Shown one piece after another: positions 34,577 through 43,592 of a DNA stretch of 46,311 bases. The stretch comes from Alphaproteobacteria bacterium (lineage in GTDB: Bacteria; Pseudomonadota; Alphaproteobacteria; JABAAW01). A program made the translations under genes and the position numbers. The stretch covers positions 4,942-51,252 of the forward strand of contig JABAAW010000007.1 of assembly GCA_014238535.1 (NCBI GenBank), in the 5' to 3' direction. The notes beneath the pieces were generated by a model. That model saw only the letters and a program-made list of their open reading frames with translations, searched no databases and was not told where the DNA came from. Every line of letters begins with the position of its first letter. The stretch's first letter is position 1.

Positions 34577-35962
34577 CTAGAAGCCGCGCTTACGCACCAA
34601 ACGATATACGCTAAATGCGAGCAGTGCTGCGGAGATATTTGCGAATGTTTCGCTTAGCAAGATACCGTATACGGCGAATGTTTTTGCTGTGATAAAGGCG
34701 ATTGGCAGATATAGTATGAACCAATGCACGACTTCTGTAGAGAAAGCGTAGAATGGTCGCGCGATTCCATAGAAGAAAGCCCCGAGTAACATTACGATTC
34801 CGGCGAATGTGAAGCTCCAAGGAACATAACGGAAGTAGAAGCTTGTCCAAGCGATGAAGTTTTCACTTTCGCCGAATGCTTTAGCGATGGTAGGCGAGAA
34901 GTAAAATAGAGGTAGAACGCATAGAACTCCCCATAGTAGAGCGACTTTTACGGCTAGACGTCCTGCCTCGTCTACTCGTGCTCGGTGAGTTCCGCCCCAA
35001 TTTTGAGCGACGATAGGAATTAATGCTATTGATAGAGCGTAGTATGGCAGGAAGATTATTGAATATATTCTTGTTACTACGCCATAAGTTGCGACGGCGG
35101 CTGTTCCGAATTGCGCGAGCAAAACGACTACATAGATTTCTGTTAACGGTTGTACGATGTTCTGTCCGGAAGCAGGTAGAGCGAACTTGCAAATGTTAGC
35201 GAAATCGCGCTTTAGTTCCTTAAGATTTTTGCGCATTTTTCCGAGTATTCGATATTTCTGCAAGCCGTAGAGCATTAGCAAGCATCCGATTGCGCGAGCA
35301 ATCAGAGTTGCCCATGCTGCGCCGGCTATCTCCAACCTTGGTACTCCCATTAACCCGAAGATAAGGATTGGATCTAGGATGATGTTAATTATCGATGCAG
35401 CAAGCATTCCTAAGCCGGGGAAGATGGCAATAGCGTGCGCGCGTAAGATATGGTTGCTTACGATTAGTATGGTTAGCATGGGAGCGCTTACGTACCAAAT
35501 TTGCATATATGTTGTGATTAGGGACAAGGTTTCATTGGTTGCGCCCATGGCTTGAAAGATTGGCTTAATTGTCGCTACGCCGATTAGGGATAGTATCGAA
35601 CCGTATATGAATGCGAGTAGCAATGCTGAATTTCCGAGCATTAGAGCTTCTTTCTTTTTTCCAGCCCCTAATGCTTGTGCGACCAATGCTGTTGTTGCGA
35701 TTCCTAGTGCGATTGAGAGGGTTATGAATGCGAACAGTAGAGGAAAGACGAAGCTGATAGCGGCCAATGGAATAGTACCGAGTTTTCCTACAAAGAAGAC
35801 ATCTGCTAGGTTGAATAGGAATATTCCGAATAATCCTAGTACGGTAGGCCATGACAAAAGGAATATATGGCGCGCCAAGTTTCCTTGCGTCAAGAATGCG
35901 CGTTTTTCTTGATTTTTCGTAGCGCGGCCGCTATGTGCGCCGCGCTGTCTAGAGTCACTCAT
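34577..35962 (-). CDS. MATE-family efflux transporter
   Basis: A 461-residue exporter with about 12 membrane helices that moves drugs or organic cations out in exchange for Na+ or H+. Seen are SWPTVLGLFGIFLFNLADVF (first helix), GKLGTIPLAAIS, and TTALVAQALGAGKKKEAL, a typical first-loop pattern. A repeat-half VQPLTEIYVVVLLAQFGTAA follows later in the chain. The N-terminus is a 25-residue charged tail. It is convergent with hflX and lies 31 bases downstream of the sufA stop on the same strand. Substrate unknown. Confidence 0.93.
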   Translation of the reverse strand: MSDSRQRGAHSGRATKNQEKRAFLTQGNLARHIFLLSWPTVLGLFGIFLFNLADVFFVGKLGTIPLAAISFVFPLLFAFITLSIALGIATTALVAQALGAGKKKEALMLGNSALLLAFIYGSILSLIGVATIKPIFQAMGATNETLSLITTYMQIWYVSAPMLTILIVSNHILRAHAIAIFPGLGMLAASIINIILDPILIFGLMGVPRLEIAGAAWATLIARAIGCLLMLYGLQKYRILGKMRKNLKELKRDFANICKFALPASGQNIVQPLTEIYVVVLLAQFGTAAVATYGVVTRIYSIIFLPYYALSIALIPIVAQNWGGTHRARVDEAGRLAVKVALLWGVLCVLPLFYFSPTIAKAFGESENFIAWTSFYFRYVPWSFTFAGIVMLLGAFFYGIARPFYAFSTEVVHWFILYLPIAFITAKTFAVYGILLSETFANISAALLAFSVYRLVRKRGF

Positions 35963-35992
35963 TTACGAGTGTCTTCACAAGTTTATGTTTCA

Positions 35993-36388
35993 TTAAAAAT
36001 TGACGCTTTCTCCGCATCCGCACTTCGCGGTAGCTTTCGGACTGCTGAATGTAAATCCGCTAGCGAGTTTTGTTTTTTTGTGATCTATCACAGTGCCTAT
36101 TAAGAACATTGTTGCAAGAGGATCGATGTATAGGACGACTCCTTTTTCTTCTTGTCGTATATCGCGTTCTTGCGATTCGCGCGCGAAGTCCATCTCGTAG
36201 CTCATACCTGCGCATCCGCCTTTTTTCAAGGATAGACGCATACCCCCAATATTTTGTGCTTGTTGTTTTTTTGCCTTTTCTGCTAACAACGACTGTAGAT
36301 GCTTTGCGGCGGCATCTGTCAGCACGACTATCTGCTCTGTTTTTGAACTAGAGGGTTTAGAAGGCTTTAGATGTGAAGCATCGGTCAT
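35993..36388 (-). CDS. sufA: A-type Fe-S carrier, SufA/IscA family
   Basis: Receives and passes on Fe-S clusters. The 131-residue protein has the three conserved cysteines in GGCAGMSY and AKCGCGES near the C-terminus, and the family core VVLTDAAAKHLQSLL. The N-terminal 18 residues are a Ser/Lys-rich extension. It is the last suf gene on the minus strand, separated from the others by a plus-strand membrane protein gene. It could equally be named ErpA-like, though the Suf context favours SufA. Confidence 0.93.
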   Translation of the reverse strand: MTDASHLKPSKPSSSKTEQIVVLTDAAAKHLQSLLAEKAKKQQAQNIGGMRLSLKKGGCAGMSYEMDFARESQERDIRQEEKGVVLYIDPLATMFLIGTVIDHKKTKLASGFTFSSPKATAKCGCGESVNF

Positions 36389-36477
36389 GTTGCTTTGATA
36401 GTTGGTCTTTTTTTTGCCGCTTTCATAATTGCTATTTTATCTAGTTTATCTAGAGTTTTTTTATGCTGTATTTATAT

Positions 36478-36483
36478 TATAAT
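36478..36483 (+). promoter_or_regulatory. Possible -10 element of the small membrane protein gene
   Basis: A perfect TATAAT 50 bases before the ATG at 36533. Only a T-rich hexamer sits at the -35 position, so this is weak evidence. Confidence 0.35.
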
Positions 36484-36532
36484 ACCTCTGTCAATAACTA
36501 ATCACTTCGTTTGCTGTTGGAAGGGCATTTTA

Positions 36533-36961
36533 ATGCAAAGTTTGTTGCAACCCCTATATGATCAATTCGCTATATTAGTCCAGCCGCTCTACGACTTGCT
36601 TGCGCAACTGCGTTTTTATGCTGCGGTTATAATTGTAGCGCTTACGGCTTTATGTTTTGCGCAAACTTTAGAAAGCCGAGCGACATCGATCTCGCGTGCT
36701 GTGTATTTGGTAGTGCTCTGGCTACTACTACCGACGAGCCTTACGCTATTGGATTCTTTTTATGGATTGCTTGGTTTTTCGACCCGCGAGAATATGACGA
36801 GCTGGATGTGGTTGCTCACTCCGAGTTTGCTAGTGGTATTATGCGCTTCGTATGCGGGAGCGCTTTTTTTCGCTTGGCGTAAGAGGATTTATTTGGATAT
36901 GCTGTTATTTGCTGTTGCTTTTTGCTTGATGTGCCAAAGGCTGTATATTCAATATGAGTAG
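36533..36961 (+). CDS. Hypothetical four-helix membrane protein inside the suf cluster
   Basis: An unrecognised 142-residue membrane protein. The ATG at 36533 is preferred over an upstream frame because GGAAGGGC lies 7 bases before it. Hydrophobic segments lie at about residues 24-45, 53-74, 88-111 and 118-136. The N-terminus repeats the words LLQPLYDQF and LVQPLYDLL. It lies opposite to the flanking suf genes, between sufA and sufT. No catalytic motif is visible. Its place in the suf cluster may be accidental. Confidence 0.65.
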   Translation: MQSLLQPLYDQFAILVQPLYDLLAQLRFYAAVIIVALTALCFAQTLESRATSISRAVYLVVLWLLLPTSLTLLDSFYGLLGFSTRENMTSWMWLLTPSLLVVLCASYAGALFFAWRKRIYLDMLLFAVAFCLMCQRLYIQYE

Positions 36962-36994
36962 GTATTAGTTTAGCATTTACTGCTTTAGCATTTG

Positions 36995-37420
36995 TTACAT
37001 GCCTACTGCGTATCGAGCGTCTTCGGACATCATATCTGGTGTCCATGGCGGCGACCATGTTAGTCGTACGCGCACGCAACCTACTCCTTTGATGCTTGCG
37101 GCGGCGTCTGCGACTTGTTGAGGAAGTTCTCCTGCGACGGGGCATGCTGGTGCGGTTAGAGTCATCAGAATATCCCAATCGTTTTGTGCGCCTTGTTGTT
37201 CTTCTACCTTACTGATTTTGTATATCAAGCCTAGGTCATAGATGTTGACGGGTATTTCTGGATCGAAGACTGTAGTTAGAGCGTCGATGATTGCATCTAC
37301 CGAGACGGGTTTGCTGTTGCTATCGGCTATGCTTTTGCCGCTGACGAACTCTGTTCCTTCGGCGACGGTTGGCTCGGCTGTAGCGTAAGGATTGTTATAT
37401 GGAGGGTTAAAATCAGACAT
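36995..37420 (-). CDS. sufT: SufT, DUF59/MIP18-family Fe-S assembly protein
   Basis: Helps mature Fe-S proteins. After a variable 45-residue N-terminus, the core reads AIIDALTTVFDPEIPVNIYD, then LGLIYKIS, LTAPACPVAG with the conserved Cys, and VRLTWSPPWTP. The ATG at 37420 is 8 bases after the sufS stop, which makes coupling likely. A TTG at 37435 would instead overlap sufS. The position after sufS is its usual one in alphaproteobacterial suf operons. Confidence 0.93.
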   Translation of the reverse strand: MSDFNPPYNNPYATAEPTVAEGTEFVSGKSIADSNSKPVSVDAIIDALTTVFDPEIPVNIYDLGLIYKISKVEEQQGAQNDWDILMTLTAPACPVAGELPQQVADAAASIKGVGCVRVRLTWSPPWTPDMMSEDARYAVGM

Positions 37421-37428
37421 AGGTATTT

Positions 37429-38724
37429 TTAGCAAAGCATCTGTTGAGCTTTTCTCAAGGCGTCGATGAGCTGCTCGCCCTCACTTTCGCTATTGTATAT
37501 AGCGAAGGTTGCGCGCACGCAACCTGGCAAGCCGAAGCCTCGTATGAGAGGTTCTGCGCAGTGTAGCCCTGCGCGGCAGCAGATTCCTTGCTTATCGAGT
37601 AATGTTGCGACGTCGAAAGCGTTGGTATTTTCGATTGCGAAGGAAAAGATTGGCGCGCGTCTTTGCGAGTTTCCTAACAAGCGTAGCGATTTGACCTTGC
37701 CTAGTTTTTCTAGCATTGCATTGCAGAGAGCTTCTTCGTGCTTTTTGATAGTTTCGAGACCAATTCTCTGCATGAATCTTAGAGCTGCCTCTAATCCGAC
37801 GGCTTGTGCGATTGGAGGAGTGCCGGCTTCGAATTTCCAAGGCAATTCGTTCCATGTGGATTTTTCAAATTCGACTCGCGAGACCATTTCTCCGCCGCCT
37901 TGGTAAGGAGGCATATCCTCGAGCAATTTTTCTTTAGCATAAAGGACGCCGATTCCCGAAGGTCCATAGACCTTGTGCCCTGTGAAGACATAGAAATCTG
38001 CGTTTATATCGCCTACATTTACCTGTTCGTGCGGGACGCCTTGGCTACCATCGACCAACACGAGACTACCATGTGCGTGTGCTTGTGCGATGAGTTTTTT
38101 GATGGGATTCACTGTTCCCAAGACGTTTGAAATATGTGCGATAGCGACGATTGCGACGTTTTGTTTTTCTAGTATTTTTAGGTATAGTTCTGTATCGATT
38201 TCGCCTTTTTCGTTTATGGGAATTTTTACTATCTTGCAATTTTTGCGTTGAGTTAGGAGCTGCCATGGTATTAGATTCGAATGGTGCTCCATAGCGGAGA
38301 TGGCGATGGCCTTTCTTTTTTCGCTTTGTTTTTCGAAGAAAGCGTTGCCCCAGCTACTAGCGACTAGATTGATAGCTTCTGTTGCGTTGCGTGTGAATAC
38401 TATTTCATTACGGCTTTTTGCGCCGATCGTTTTTTGAACGAAACATCTAGCGCCTTCGTAGCGAGCTGTTGCTTTTTCGCCTAATGAATGCGAGCTACGA
38501 TGAACATTAGAGTAATCGGTTGCGTAGAATTCGGCAATTTCATCGATTACGCACTGTGGCTTAAGCGCGCTTGCGGCACTATCTAGATAGACGATTTGCT
38601 TTCCTGATTTTTTATCGATAAGTGCGGGGAACTCACTCCGCACCGCTTGTATGGGGAAGTTGTTATCTTCTATGGCTTTGTTGCGAGCACTACCTTCGAG
38701 CGTTGTCATAGATGTGAGGCTCAT
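37429..38724 (-). CDS. sufS: Cysteine desulfurase SufS
   Basis: A PLP enzyme that takes sulfur from cysteine for Fe-S clusters. The Lys that binds PLP is in TGHKVYGPSGIG and the active-site Cys is in RAGLHCAEPL. The beginning reads YLDSAASALKPQCVIDE, typical of the SufS type. The length of 431 is slightly above the usual 410 because of about 20 extra N-terminal residues. Four bases separate it from sufD. It needs PLP, whose synthesis gene pdxH is elsewhere in the window. Confidence 0.96.
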   Translation of the reverse strand: MSLTSMTTLEGSARNKAIEDNNFPIQAVRSEFPALIDKKSGKQIVYLDSAASALKPQCVIDEIAEFYATDYSNVHRSSHSLGEKATARYEGARCFVQKTIGAKSRNEIVFTRNATEAINLVASSWGNAFFEKQSEKRKAIAISAMEHHSNLIPWQLLTQRKNCKIVKIPINEKGEIDTELYLKILEKQNVAIVAIAHISNVLGTVNPIKKLIAQAHAHGSLVLVDGSQGVPHEQVNVGDINADFYVFTGHKVYGPSGIGVLYAKEKLLEDMPPYQGGGEMVSRVEFEKSTWNELPWKFEAGTPPIAQAVGLEAALRFMQRIGLETIKKHEEALCNAMLEKLGKVKSLRLLGNSQRRAPIFSFAIENTNAFDVATLLDKQGICCRAGLHCAEPLIRGFGLPGCVRATFAIYNSESEGEQLIDALRKAQQMLC

Positions 38725-38728
38725 TTAC

Positions 38729-39976
38729 TTACAAGATGTGCGCGCGTAGGGTTTTCTGGCATTCGTTGTGTTTGCATGTAAGCGCCTCGTTGAGGAATGC
38801 TTCGAGTAGCAAATCCTGTGCGCGTTTCTGCGTTAGCCCGCGCGCTCGCAGGTAGAAGATTTGCTCTTCGTTGAGTTCTCCGATAGTTGCCCCGTGGCTA
38901 CACTTTACATCGTCGGCGTATATTTCTAGTTCTGGCTTGTGGTATGCGCGCGCGTGGTTTGAGAGTAATAGTGCGCGGCTCATTTGAAAGCCTTTAGTTT
39001 TTTGTGCTTCTTTTGCGACATATATTTTTCCGTGGAAGATGCCGCAAGCTTGATCTTCTATGACTCCTTTGAATAGAGCGTCTGAGCTGCAGTTTGGCTT
39101 TGCGTGCACGATTTCTGTGCTATTGTCGATATGCCCTGTGCCTTCGGGTCGATATGCGCCGTGTAGAGCGCAGGCTGCGTTTTCGGCATTTAGGTTAACG
39201 CTTACCTCTTGTCGAGTTAATCCTTTGCCGCGTAGTGCGGATACATGTTTATAATGCCCATTTTCGGCGATGTTCACGACGCCTCTTGTAAAGTTGTGAC
39301 TGTTTGGTGCGCTAGAATGTAGCACGACATGCTCGCAGCTAGCTCCTTGCGCGACATTTATTTCGAAGAAGTCGTTAGCCCAGCAGTATTCGCTGGCGTT
39401 TAGTGATGTTTGTAAGATTGTTGCGTGCGAGTTTTCTGCGACCTCGATTCGCAGACGCTTCTGCGACAAGTTCATACTATGGTTTTGCTTTTTTTTTGGT
39501 GTTTTTTCTGAGCTTTCGACGGAGATGATATGTAGGAAAGGATTTTTTTCGTCGAGTGTAATTTTCCAAGCTTCGCAACGAGAGGCGATGTTCAAAGCGG
39601 CCATCGGCTGTTTTTCGTCTACATGTGGCGTTCCTGCGTATGGCGTTATGTCTTTTTTTGTATGAAGATGCCCGTCGATAAACAACAGTCTTAGCGCGTC
39701 GGGGAAGTTATTGATGTATGGCGTGCTTTCGAGCAATTGCTGCTCTACTATTTTTGCGTCTGTGGTTGAGATTTTTTGCGGTAGCGTCACCGAGTATTTT
39801 GCCAAAGATTTAATCGATGTGTATTTCCATGCTTCGGCGCAAGGCGAGCGGTGCTGAGGTAATCCGTATTTGAGTATGATTTCACGCGCGTCGCCTTTTT
39901 CACGCAGCAAGCCATTTGGCAGAGAAGGTAGTATAGGTGCGGGGTATGCCTGCGTTTTTGTATTATAGGTAAGCAT
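38729..39976 (-). CDS. sufD: SufD, Fe-S scaffold complex subunit
   Basis: SufD is part of the SufBCD complex that builds Fe-S clusters. The 415-residue protein has the SufB/SufD beta-helix core. Typical parts are PCAEAWKYTSIKSL near residue 45, DNSTEIVHAKPNCSS, FHGKIYVAKEAQKTKGFQ and KCSHGATIGELNEEQIFYLR, the last with the conserved His. It overlaps sufC by 14 bases. Its usual partner sufB is not in the window. Confidence 0.95.
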   Translation of the reverse strand: MLTYNTKTQAYPAPILPSLPNGLLREKGDAREIILKYGLPQHRSPCAEAWKYTSIKSLAKYSVTLPQKISTTDAKIVEQQLLESTPYINNFPDALRLLFIDGHLHTKKDITPYAGTPHVDEKQPMAALNIASRCEAWKITLDEKNPFLHIISVESSEKTPKKKQNHSMNLSQKRLRIEVAENSHATILQTSLNASEYCWANDFFEINVAQGASCEHVVLHSSAPNSHNFTRGVVNIAENGHYKHVSALRGKGLTRQEVSVNLNAENAACALHGAYRPEGTGHIDNSTEIVHAKPNCSSDALFKGVIEDQACGIFHGKIYVAKEAQKTKGFQMSRALLLSNHARAYHKPELEIYADDVKCSHGATIGELNEEQIFYLRARGLTQKRAQDLLLEAFLNEALTCKHNECQKTLRAHIL

Positions 39977-40778
39977 TCACTTGCCCTTCATCATCTTCGT
40001 ATTTTTTGAGTAACGCGGTGTATCCTGTTTCCTCGAGTTTTTCGCATAGGGATTTGTCGCCTGATTGTATGATTCGCCCCTCTAGTAGTACATGCACCCT
40101 ATCGGGTTGTATATATTGTAGTAAGCGTTGGTAGTGAGTAATGATTAGGAAGGTTCTTTCTCCATCTCGCATGTTTTGTAGTGCATTTGCGACACTCCGC
40201 ATAGCGTCGATATCGAGTCCTGAATCGGTTTCGTCTAAGATTGCCAATTTGGGTTTTAGCACGGCGAGTTGTAGCATTTCGTTTCGTTTTTTTTCACCAC
40301 CTGAGAACCCGTCATTGACGGCGCGTTTCAGCATGCTTTCGTCGATTCCTAATTCTTGCGCTTGTTTTCTGACACGCTTGACTTGTTTAATTTTATCTTC
40401 TTGTTTTTCGCCCCGCGCTCGATTTTGTGCGTCTAGAGCTTCGCCCAAGAATCGCATTCCCTGCACGCCTGGCAAGGCTATTGGGTATTGGAATGCTAAG
40501 AACAGTCCTTTGTGTGCTCGTTCTTCTGGCTCGAGAGCGAGTAAATCTTCGCCGTCGAAGGTCACTTTTCCCTCAACCTCGAAACCTTCTCTACCTGCGA
40601 GCACTCCTGCGAGCGTGCTTTTGCCGGAGCCATTAGGCCCCATAATTGCGTGCACTTCCCCCTTAGGTATATTTAATGATATTCCCCGTAAGATTCCTTT
40701 TGCGTGCTCGCTATCTGGATTATCGTCATCGTCTGCTATGCGAGCGTGCAGTTCTTCGACCTTTAACAAATACTCCAT
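39963..40778 (-). CDS. sufC: SufC, Fe-S cluster assembly ATPase
   Basis: The ABC-type ATPase of the SufBCD complex, soluble and without membrane segments. Walker A is GPNGSGKST (about residues 46-54), the signature is FSGGEKKRNEM, Walker B LAILDETDSGLD, and the switch His is in ITHYQRLL. The length of 271 is slightly over the usual 250, with extra charged residues around 10-28 and 121-140. It is the first gene of the minus-strand suf group. The 254 bases upstream to ftsB hold no sufB or regulator gene. Confidence 0.95.
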   Translation of the reverse strand: MEYLLKVEELHARIADDDDNPDSEHAKGILRGISLNIPKGEVHAIMGPNGSGKSTLAGVLAGREGFEVEGKVTFDGEDLLALEPEERAHKGLFLAFQYPIALPGVQGMRFLGEALDAQNRARGEKQEDKIKQVKRVRKQAQELGIDESMLKRAVNDGFSGGEKKRNEMLQLAVLKPKLAILDETDSGLDIDAMRSVANALQNMRDGERTFLIITHYQRLLQYIQPDRVHVLLEGRIIQSGDKSLCEKLEETGYTALLKKYEDDEGQVNAYL

Positions 40779-41032
40779 TATTTTTATATTATAGGGTTAC
40801 TTTTAGTAGTTATTTACTGTGTTTTTCCGCCCCTGCTTTTGTTATTTATATCGCAGTCTGGGTATGCGAGCATTTTATAACAAGTTATTTGTATTAGCAA
40901 CAGCGTCTATGTAGCAGGTTGTTATTAGTGGCTATAGTTATGGTGCAAAATTTCTGATATAGAGTTCTGCTACTATGGGTGTTTGATTTTTGCTTTGCTT
41001 TTTATGTTGAAGCGTGATTCAATCTGTTTATT

Positions 41033-41371
41033 GTGAATGGTTTGCGCCTCTTGTCTGGCTTTCCGCTATTGTCTTTGCGTAACTGGGCTCTTTTATTGCT
41101 TTTTGTTTATTGCTTGACGATAGGCTACCGCTTATTTTATGGAGAGAACCGCTTGTCGGAGTTATCGCGTTTGCGTTTGTATCAATCGCGCTTGCATAGC
41201 GAGTATGCGGGTTTGCGTTTTGAGCGTCGTCAGCTTGAGGATAAGATTTCGCGCTTGCAAGATGGTGCTATTGGTGTAGATTTTCTAGAGTATCTTGCGC
41301 GCTCTAAGTTGAAGATGGTCCGCGAGGATGAGACTGTTTTGATTTTACCTATTGCGCCTGAAGTTCGATGA
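41033..41371 (+). CDS. ftsB: FtsB-like septum formation initiator
   Basis: A small bitopic division protein that links FtsL and FtsQ in the divisome. One membrane helix lies at about residues 16-35 (LRNWALLLLFVYCLTIGYRL), followed by a periplasmic coiled coil (about 38-82). The conserved motif region then contains FLEYLARSKLKMVREDETV, typical of FtsB/DivIC. The GTG start is chosen for lack of an in-frame ATG. It stands directly before pdhA, the usual neighbour in alphaproteobacteria. Confidence 0.88.
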   Translation: MNGLRLLSGFPLLSLRNWALLLLFVYCLTIGYRLFYGENRLSELSRLRLYQSRLHSEYAGLRFERRQLEDKISRLQDGAIGVDFLEYLARSKLKMVREDETVLILPIAPEVR

Positions 41372-41402
41372 AGGAATATCTACTCTGAATAAGGTTATTG
41401 AT

Positions 41403-42497
41403 ATGGGAGGCGGGAAAGCGTCGAGCAGGAAGGCATCTGCTTCTTCGCATAAGAAGTCTCAGCGAGTGAAGAAGGTTTCAGCGGAGCGTGCGGTTTTTTT
41501 ATTTCGTAGGATGCTTGAGATTCGTCGTTTTGAAGAACGCGCGGGTCAGGTCTATGGGATGGGAGAGATAGGAGGTTTTTGCCACTTGTATGTTGGTCAG
41601 GAGGCGGTAGTAGTTGGCGTTAAGGATGCGCTAGAAGAACAGGACAGCATGATTACGGGTTATCGTGAGCATGGTCACATGCTTGCGTGCGGAGTTTCGC
41701 CAAAGGATGTTATGTCTGAGCTTACGGGTCGAGCGAGCGGTTGTAGTGGCGGTAAGGGTGGTTCTATGCACCTATTTGCGCCGGATGCTGGCTTTTACGG
41801 AGGTCATGGCATTGTTGGTGCGCAAGTTCCTTTAGGCACGGGTATAGCTTTGCGTCACCTTTATGAAGAGACGGGAGGTGTGTGCGCGACTTTTTTTGGT
41901 GACGGAGCGTCGAACCAAGGTCAGGTTTATGAGGCTTTTAACATTGCGGCACTCTGGCATCTCCCTGTTCTCTACATTATTGAGAACAATCGTTACGGAA
42001 TGGGTACGAGTGTCCAGCGAGCGGCAGCTGGCACCACGCAAGATGGTCATCGTTTATGGGCGCGCGGTCGTGCCTATGGCATTCCAGGGGAGGAGGTTGA
42101 TGGTATGGATGTGCTTGCGGTTAGGAGTGCGACTTTGAATGCGTTGGAACATTGTCGGAAGCGAGGTCCTTACATATTGGAGATGGAGACCTATCGTTAC
42201 CGTGGTCACTCGATGTCTGACCCTGCGAAGTATCGCACGAAGGAGGAGGTGCAGGGGATGCGCGAGCGCCATGATGCTATTGAACGTCAGCGTTCGCGCT
42301 TGCTACAAGAGGGCTGGGCGAGTGAGGATGAGATTAAGACTATCGAGAGTGAAGTGCGAGATACGATGAAAGCGGCGGCGGAGTTTGCTACGACTGCGGC
42401 TTTACCTTGTGCTACTGCGCTGTACGAGGATGTGTATGCGGATGCTGCTGCGGCTGCTGATGGCGCCTCTAATCTAGCGCCTTGTGTAGCGGATTGA
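41403..42497 (+). CDS. pdhA: Pyruvate dehydrogenase E1 component, alpha subunit
   Basis: Decarboxylates pyruvate with thiamine diphosphate. The ATG at 41403 has AAGG 8 bases upstream. An in-frame TTG at 41352 would overlap ftsB. The N-terminal 28 residues are Ser/Lys-rich, then comes [20 protein letters not shown]. The ThDP motif runs from [17 protein letters not shown] to [12 protein letters not shown]. The loop [16 protein letters not shown] is at the active site. The length of 364 is normal. It ends 4 bases into pdhB. Confidence 0.96.
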   Translation: MGGGKASSRKASASSHKKSQRVKKVSAERAVFLFRRMLEIRRFEERAGQVYGMGEIGGFCHLYVGQEAVVVGVKDALEEQDSMITGYREHGHMLACGVSPKDVMSELTGRASGCSGGKGGSMHLFAPDAGFYGGHGIVGAQVPLGTGIALRHLYEETGGVCATFFGDGASNQGQVYEAFNIAALWHLPVLYIIENNRYGMGTSVQRAAAGTTQDGHRLWARGRAYGIPGEEVDGMDVLAVRSATLNALEHCRKRGPYILEMETYRYRGHSMSDPAKYRTKEEVQGMRERHDAIERQRSRLLQEGWASEDEIKTIESEVRDTMKAAAEFATTAALPCATALYEDVYADAAAAADGASNLAPCVAD

Positions 42498-43579
42498 AGA
42501 ATTTGCTATCTTCTGCGCCCCTGCCTTCTGCCTCGCCTGTAGCGGAAGAAGAACCTTTATCGCAACAGAGTGTTCGCGAAGCTTTGCGCGATGCGATGGC
42601 GGAGGAGATGCGTCGTGATTCGCGAGTTTTTTTGATGGGCGAGGAGGTTGCGCACTATCAAGGAGCGTACAAAGTCAGTCAAGGTCTGCTGGAGGAGTTT
42701 GGTGAGAAGCGAGTTCGCGACACCCCGATAAGCGAAATAGGTTTTAGTGGTATAGGAGTTGGAGCTGCGTTTTCTGGCTTGCGCCCGATAGTTGAGTTTA
42801 TGACCTTTAATTTTGCGATGCAAGCGATTGACCACATTATAAATTCGGCGGCGAAGTCTCGCTATATGTCTGGCGGCTTGTTGCGCTGCCCGATTGTCTT
42901 TCGAGGACCGAATGGAGTAGCTTCGCGAGTAGGAGCTCAACATTCGCAATGCTACGCTAGTTGGTATGCGCATTGCCCTGGTCTGAAGGTATTGGCGCCT
43001 TATTCTTCTCTAGATGCGAAGGGTTTGCTGAAGGCTGCGATTCGCGATGACAACCCGGTTGTTTTTCTTGAGCACGAGCTGCTTTACGGTCAGCAATTCC
43101 CTATGGAGCGAGAGTCTAGTGATGATGTAATTTTGCCTATGGGTAAAGCTTCTGTTGTTAGGACTGGAGCGGATGTGACGCTTGTTGCCTTTTCGCGCAT
43201 GGTTGGTTTTTGTCTACAGGCGGCGGAGTTGTTACGCAAGGATTCTATTGACTGCGAGGTTATCGACCTACGCAGTTTGAGACCGTTAGATAGCGCGTGT
43301 TTGTTGCAATCTTTGCGTAAGACAAACCGCATGCTTGTAGTTGAGGAAGGTTGGGGTTTTGCGGGTATTGCAAGCGAGATTGCGATGCAAATGAACGAGA
43401 GAGGCTTTGATTGGCTTGATGCTCCTGTTATGCGTATTACGGCGGAGGATGTGCCACTACCTTATGCGAGCAACCTAGAAGAGCTTGCGTTGCCGTCGGT
43501 TGAGAAGATATGCCGCGGAGCGATGGAGCTTTGCAACAAAGGTTTTAGTAACGCACGCGCTGGCGGTTCTGCCAGTTGA
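42494..43579 (+). CDS. pdhB: Pyruvate dehydrogenase E1 component, beta subunit
   Basis: The partner of PdhA in the E1 heterotetramer. Conserved parts are [72 protein letters not shown] and [11 protein letters not shown]. It lacks the N-terminal lipoyl domain that some alphaproteobacterial PdhB proteins carry. I favour the TTG at 42494, which gives a 4-base stop-start overlap with pdhA. TTG 42482 is also possible. The gene ends 13 bases before pdhC. Confidence 0.95.
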   Translation: MKNLLSSAPLPSASPVAEEEPLSQQSVREALRDAMAEEMRRDSRVFLMGEEVAHYQGAYKVSQGLLEEFGEKRVRDTPISEIGFSGIGVGAAFSGLRPIVEFMTFNFAMQAIDHIINSAAKSRYMSGGLLRCPIVFRGPNGVASRVGAQHSQCYASWYAHCPGLKVLAPYSSLDAKGLLKAAIRDDNPVVFLEHELLYGQQFPMERESSDDVILPMGKASVVRTGADVTLVAFSRMVGFCLQAAELLRKDSIDCEVIDLRSLRPLDSACLLQSLRKTNRMLVVEEGWGFAGIASEIAMQMNERGFDWLDAPVMRITAEDVPLPYASNLEELALPSVEKICRGAMELCNKGFSNARAGGSAS

Positions 43580-43592
43580 GGTTTTTTTCTTT

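Noticed and set aside
36395-36532. Upstream extension of the small membrane protein gene
   Set aside because: It would cover the TATAAT box, and the better ribosome site is before ATG 36533.
43485-43592. Longer start of pdhC overlapping pdhB by 95 bases
   Set aside because: The lipoyl domain begins directly at ATG 43593 and the extra residues are the shadow of pdhB.
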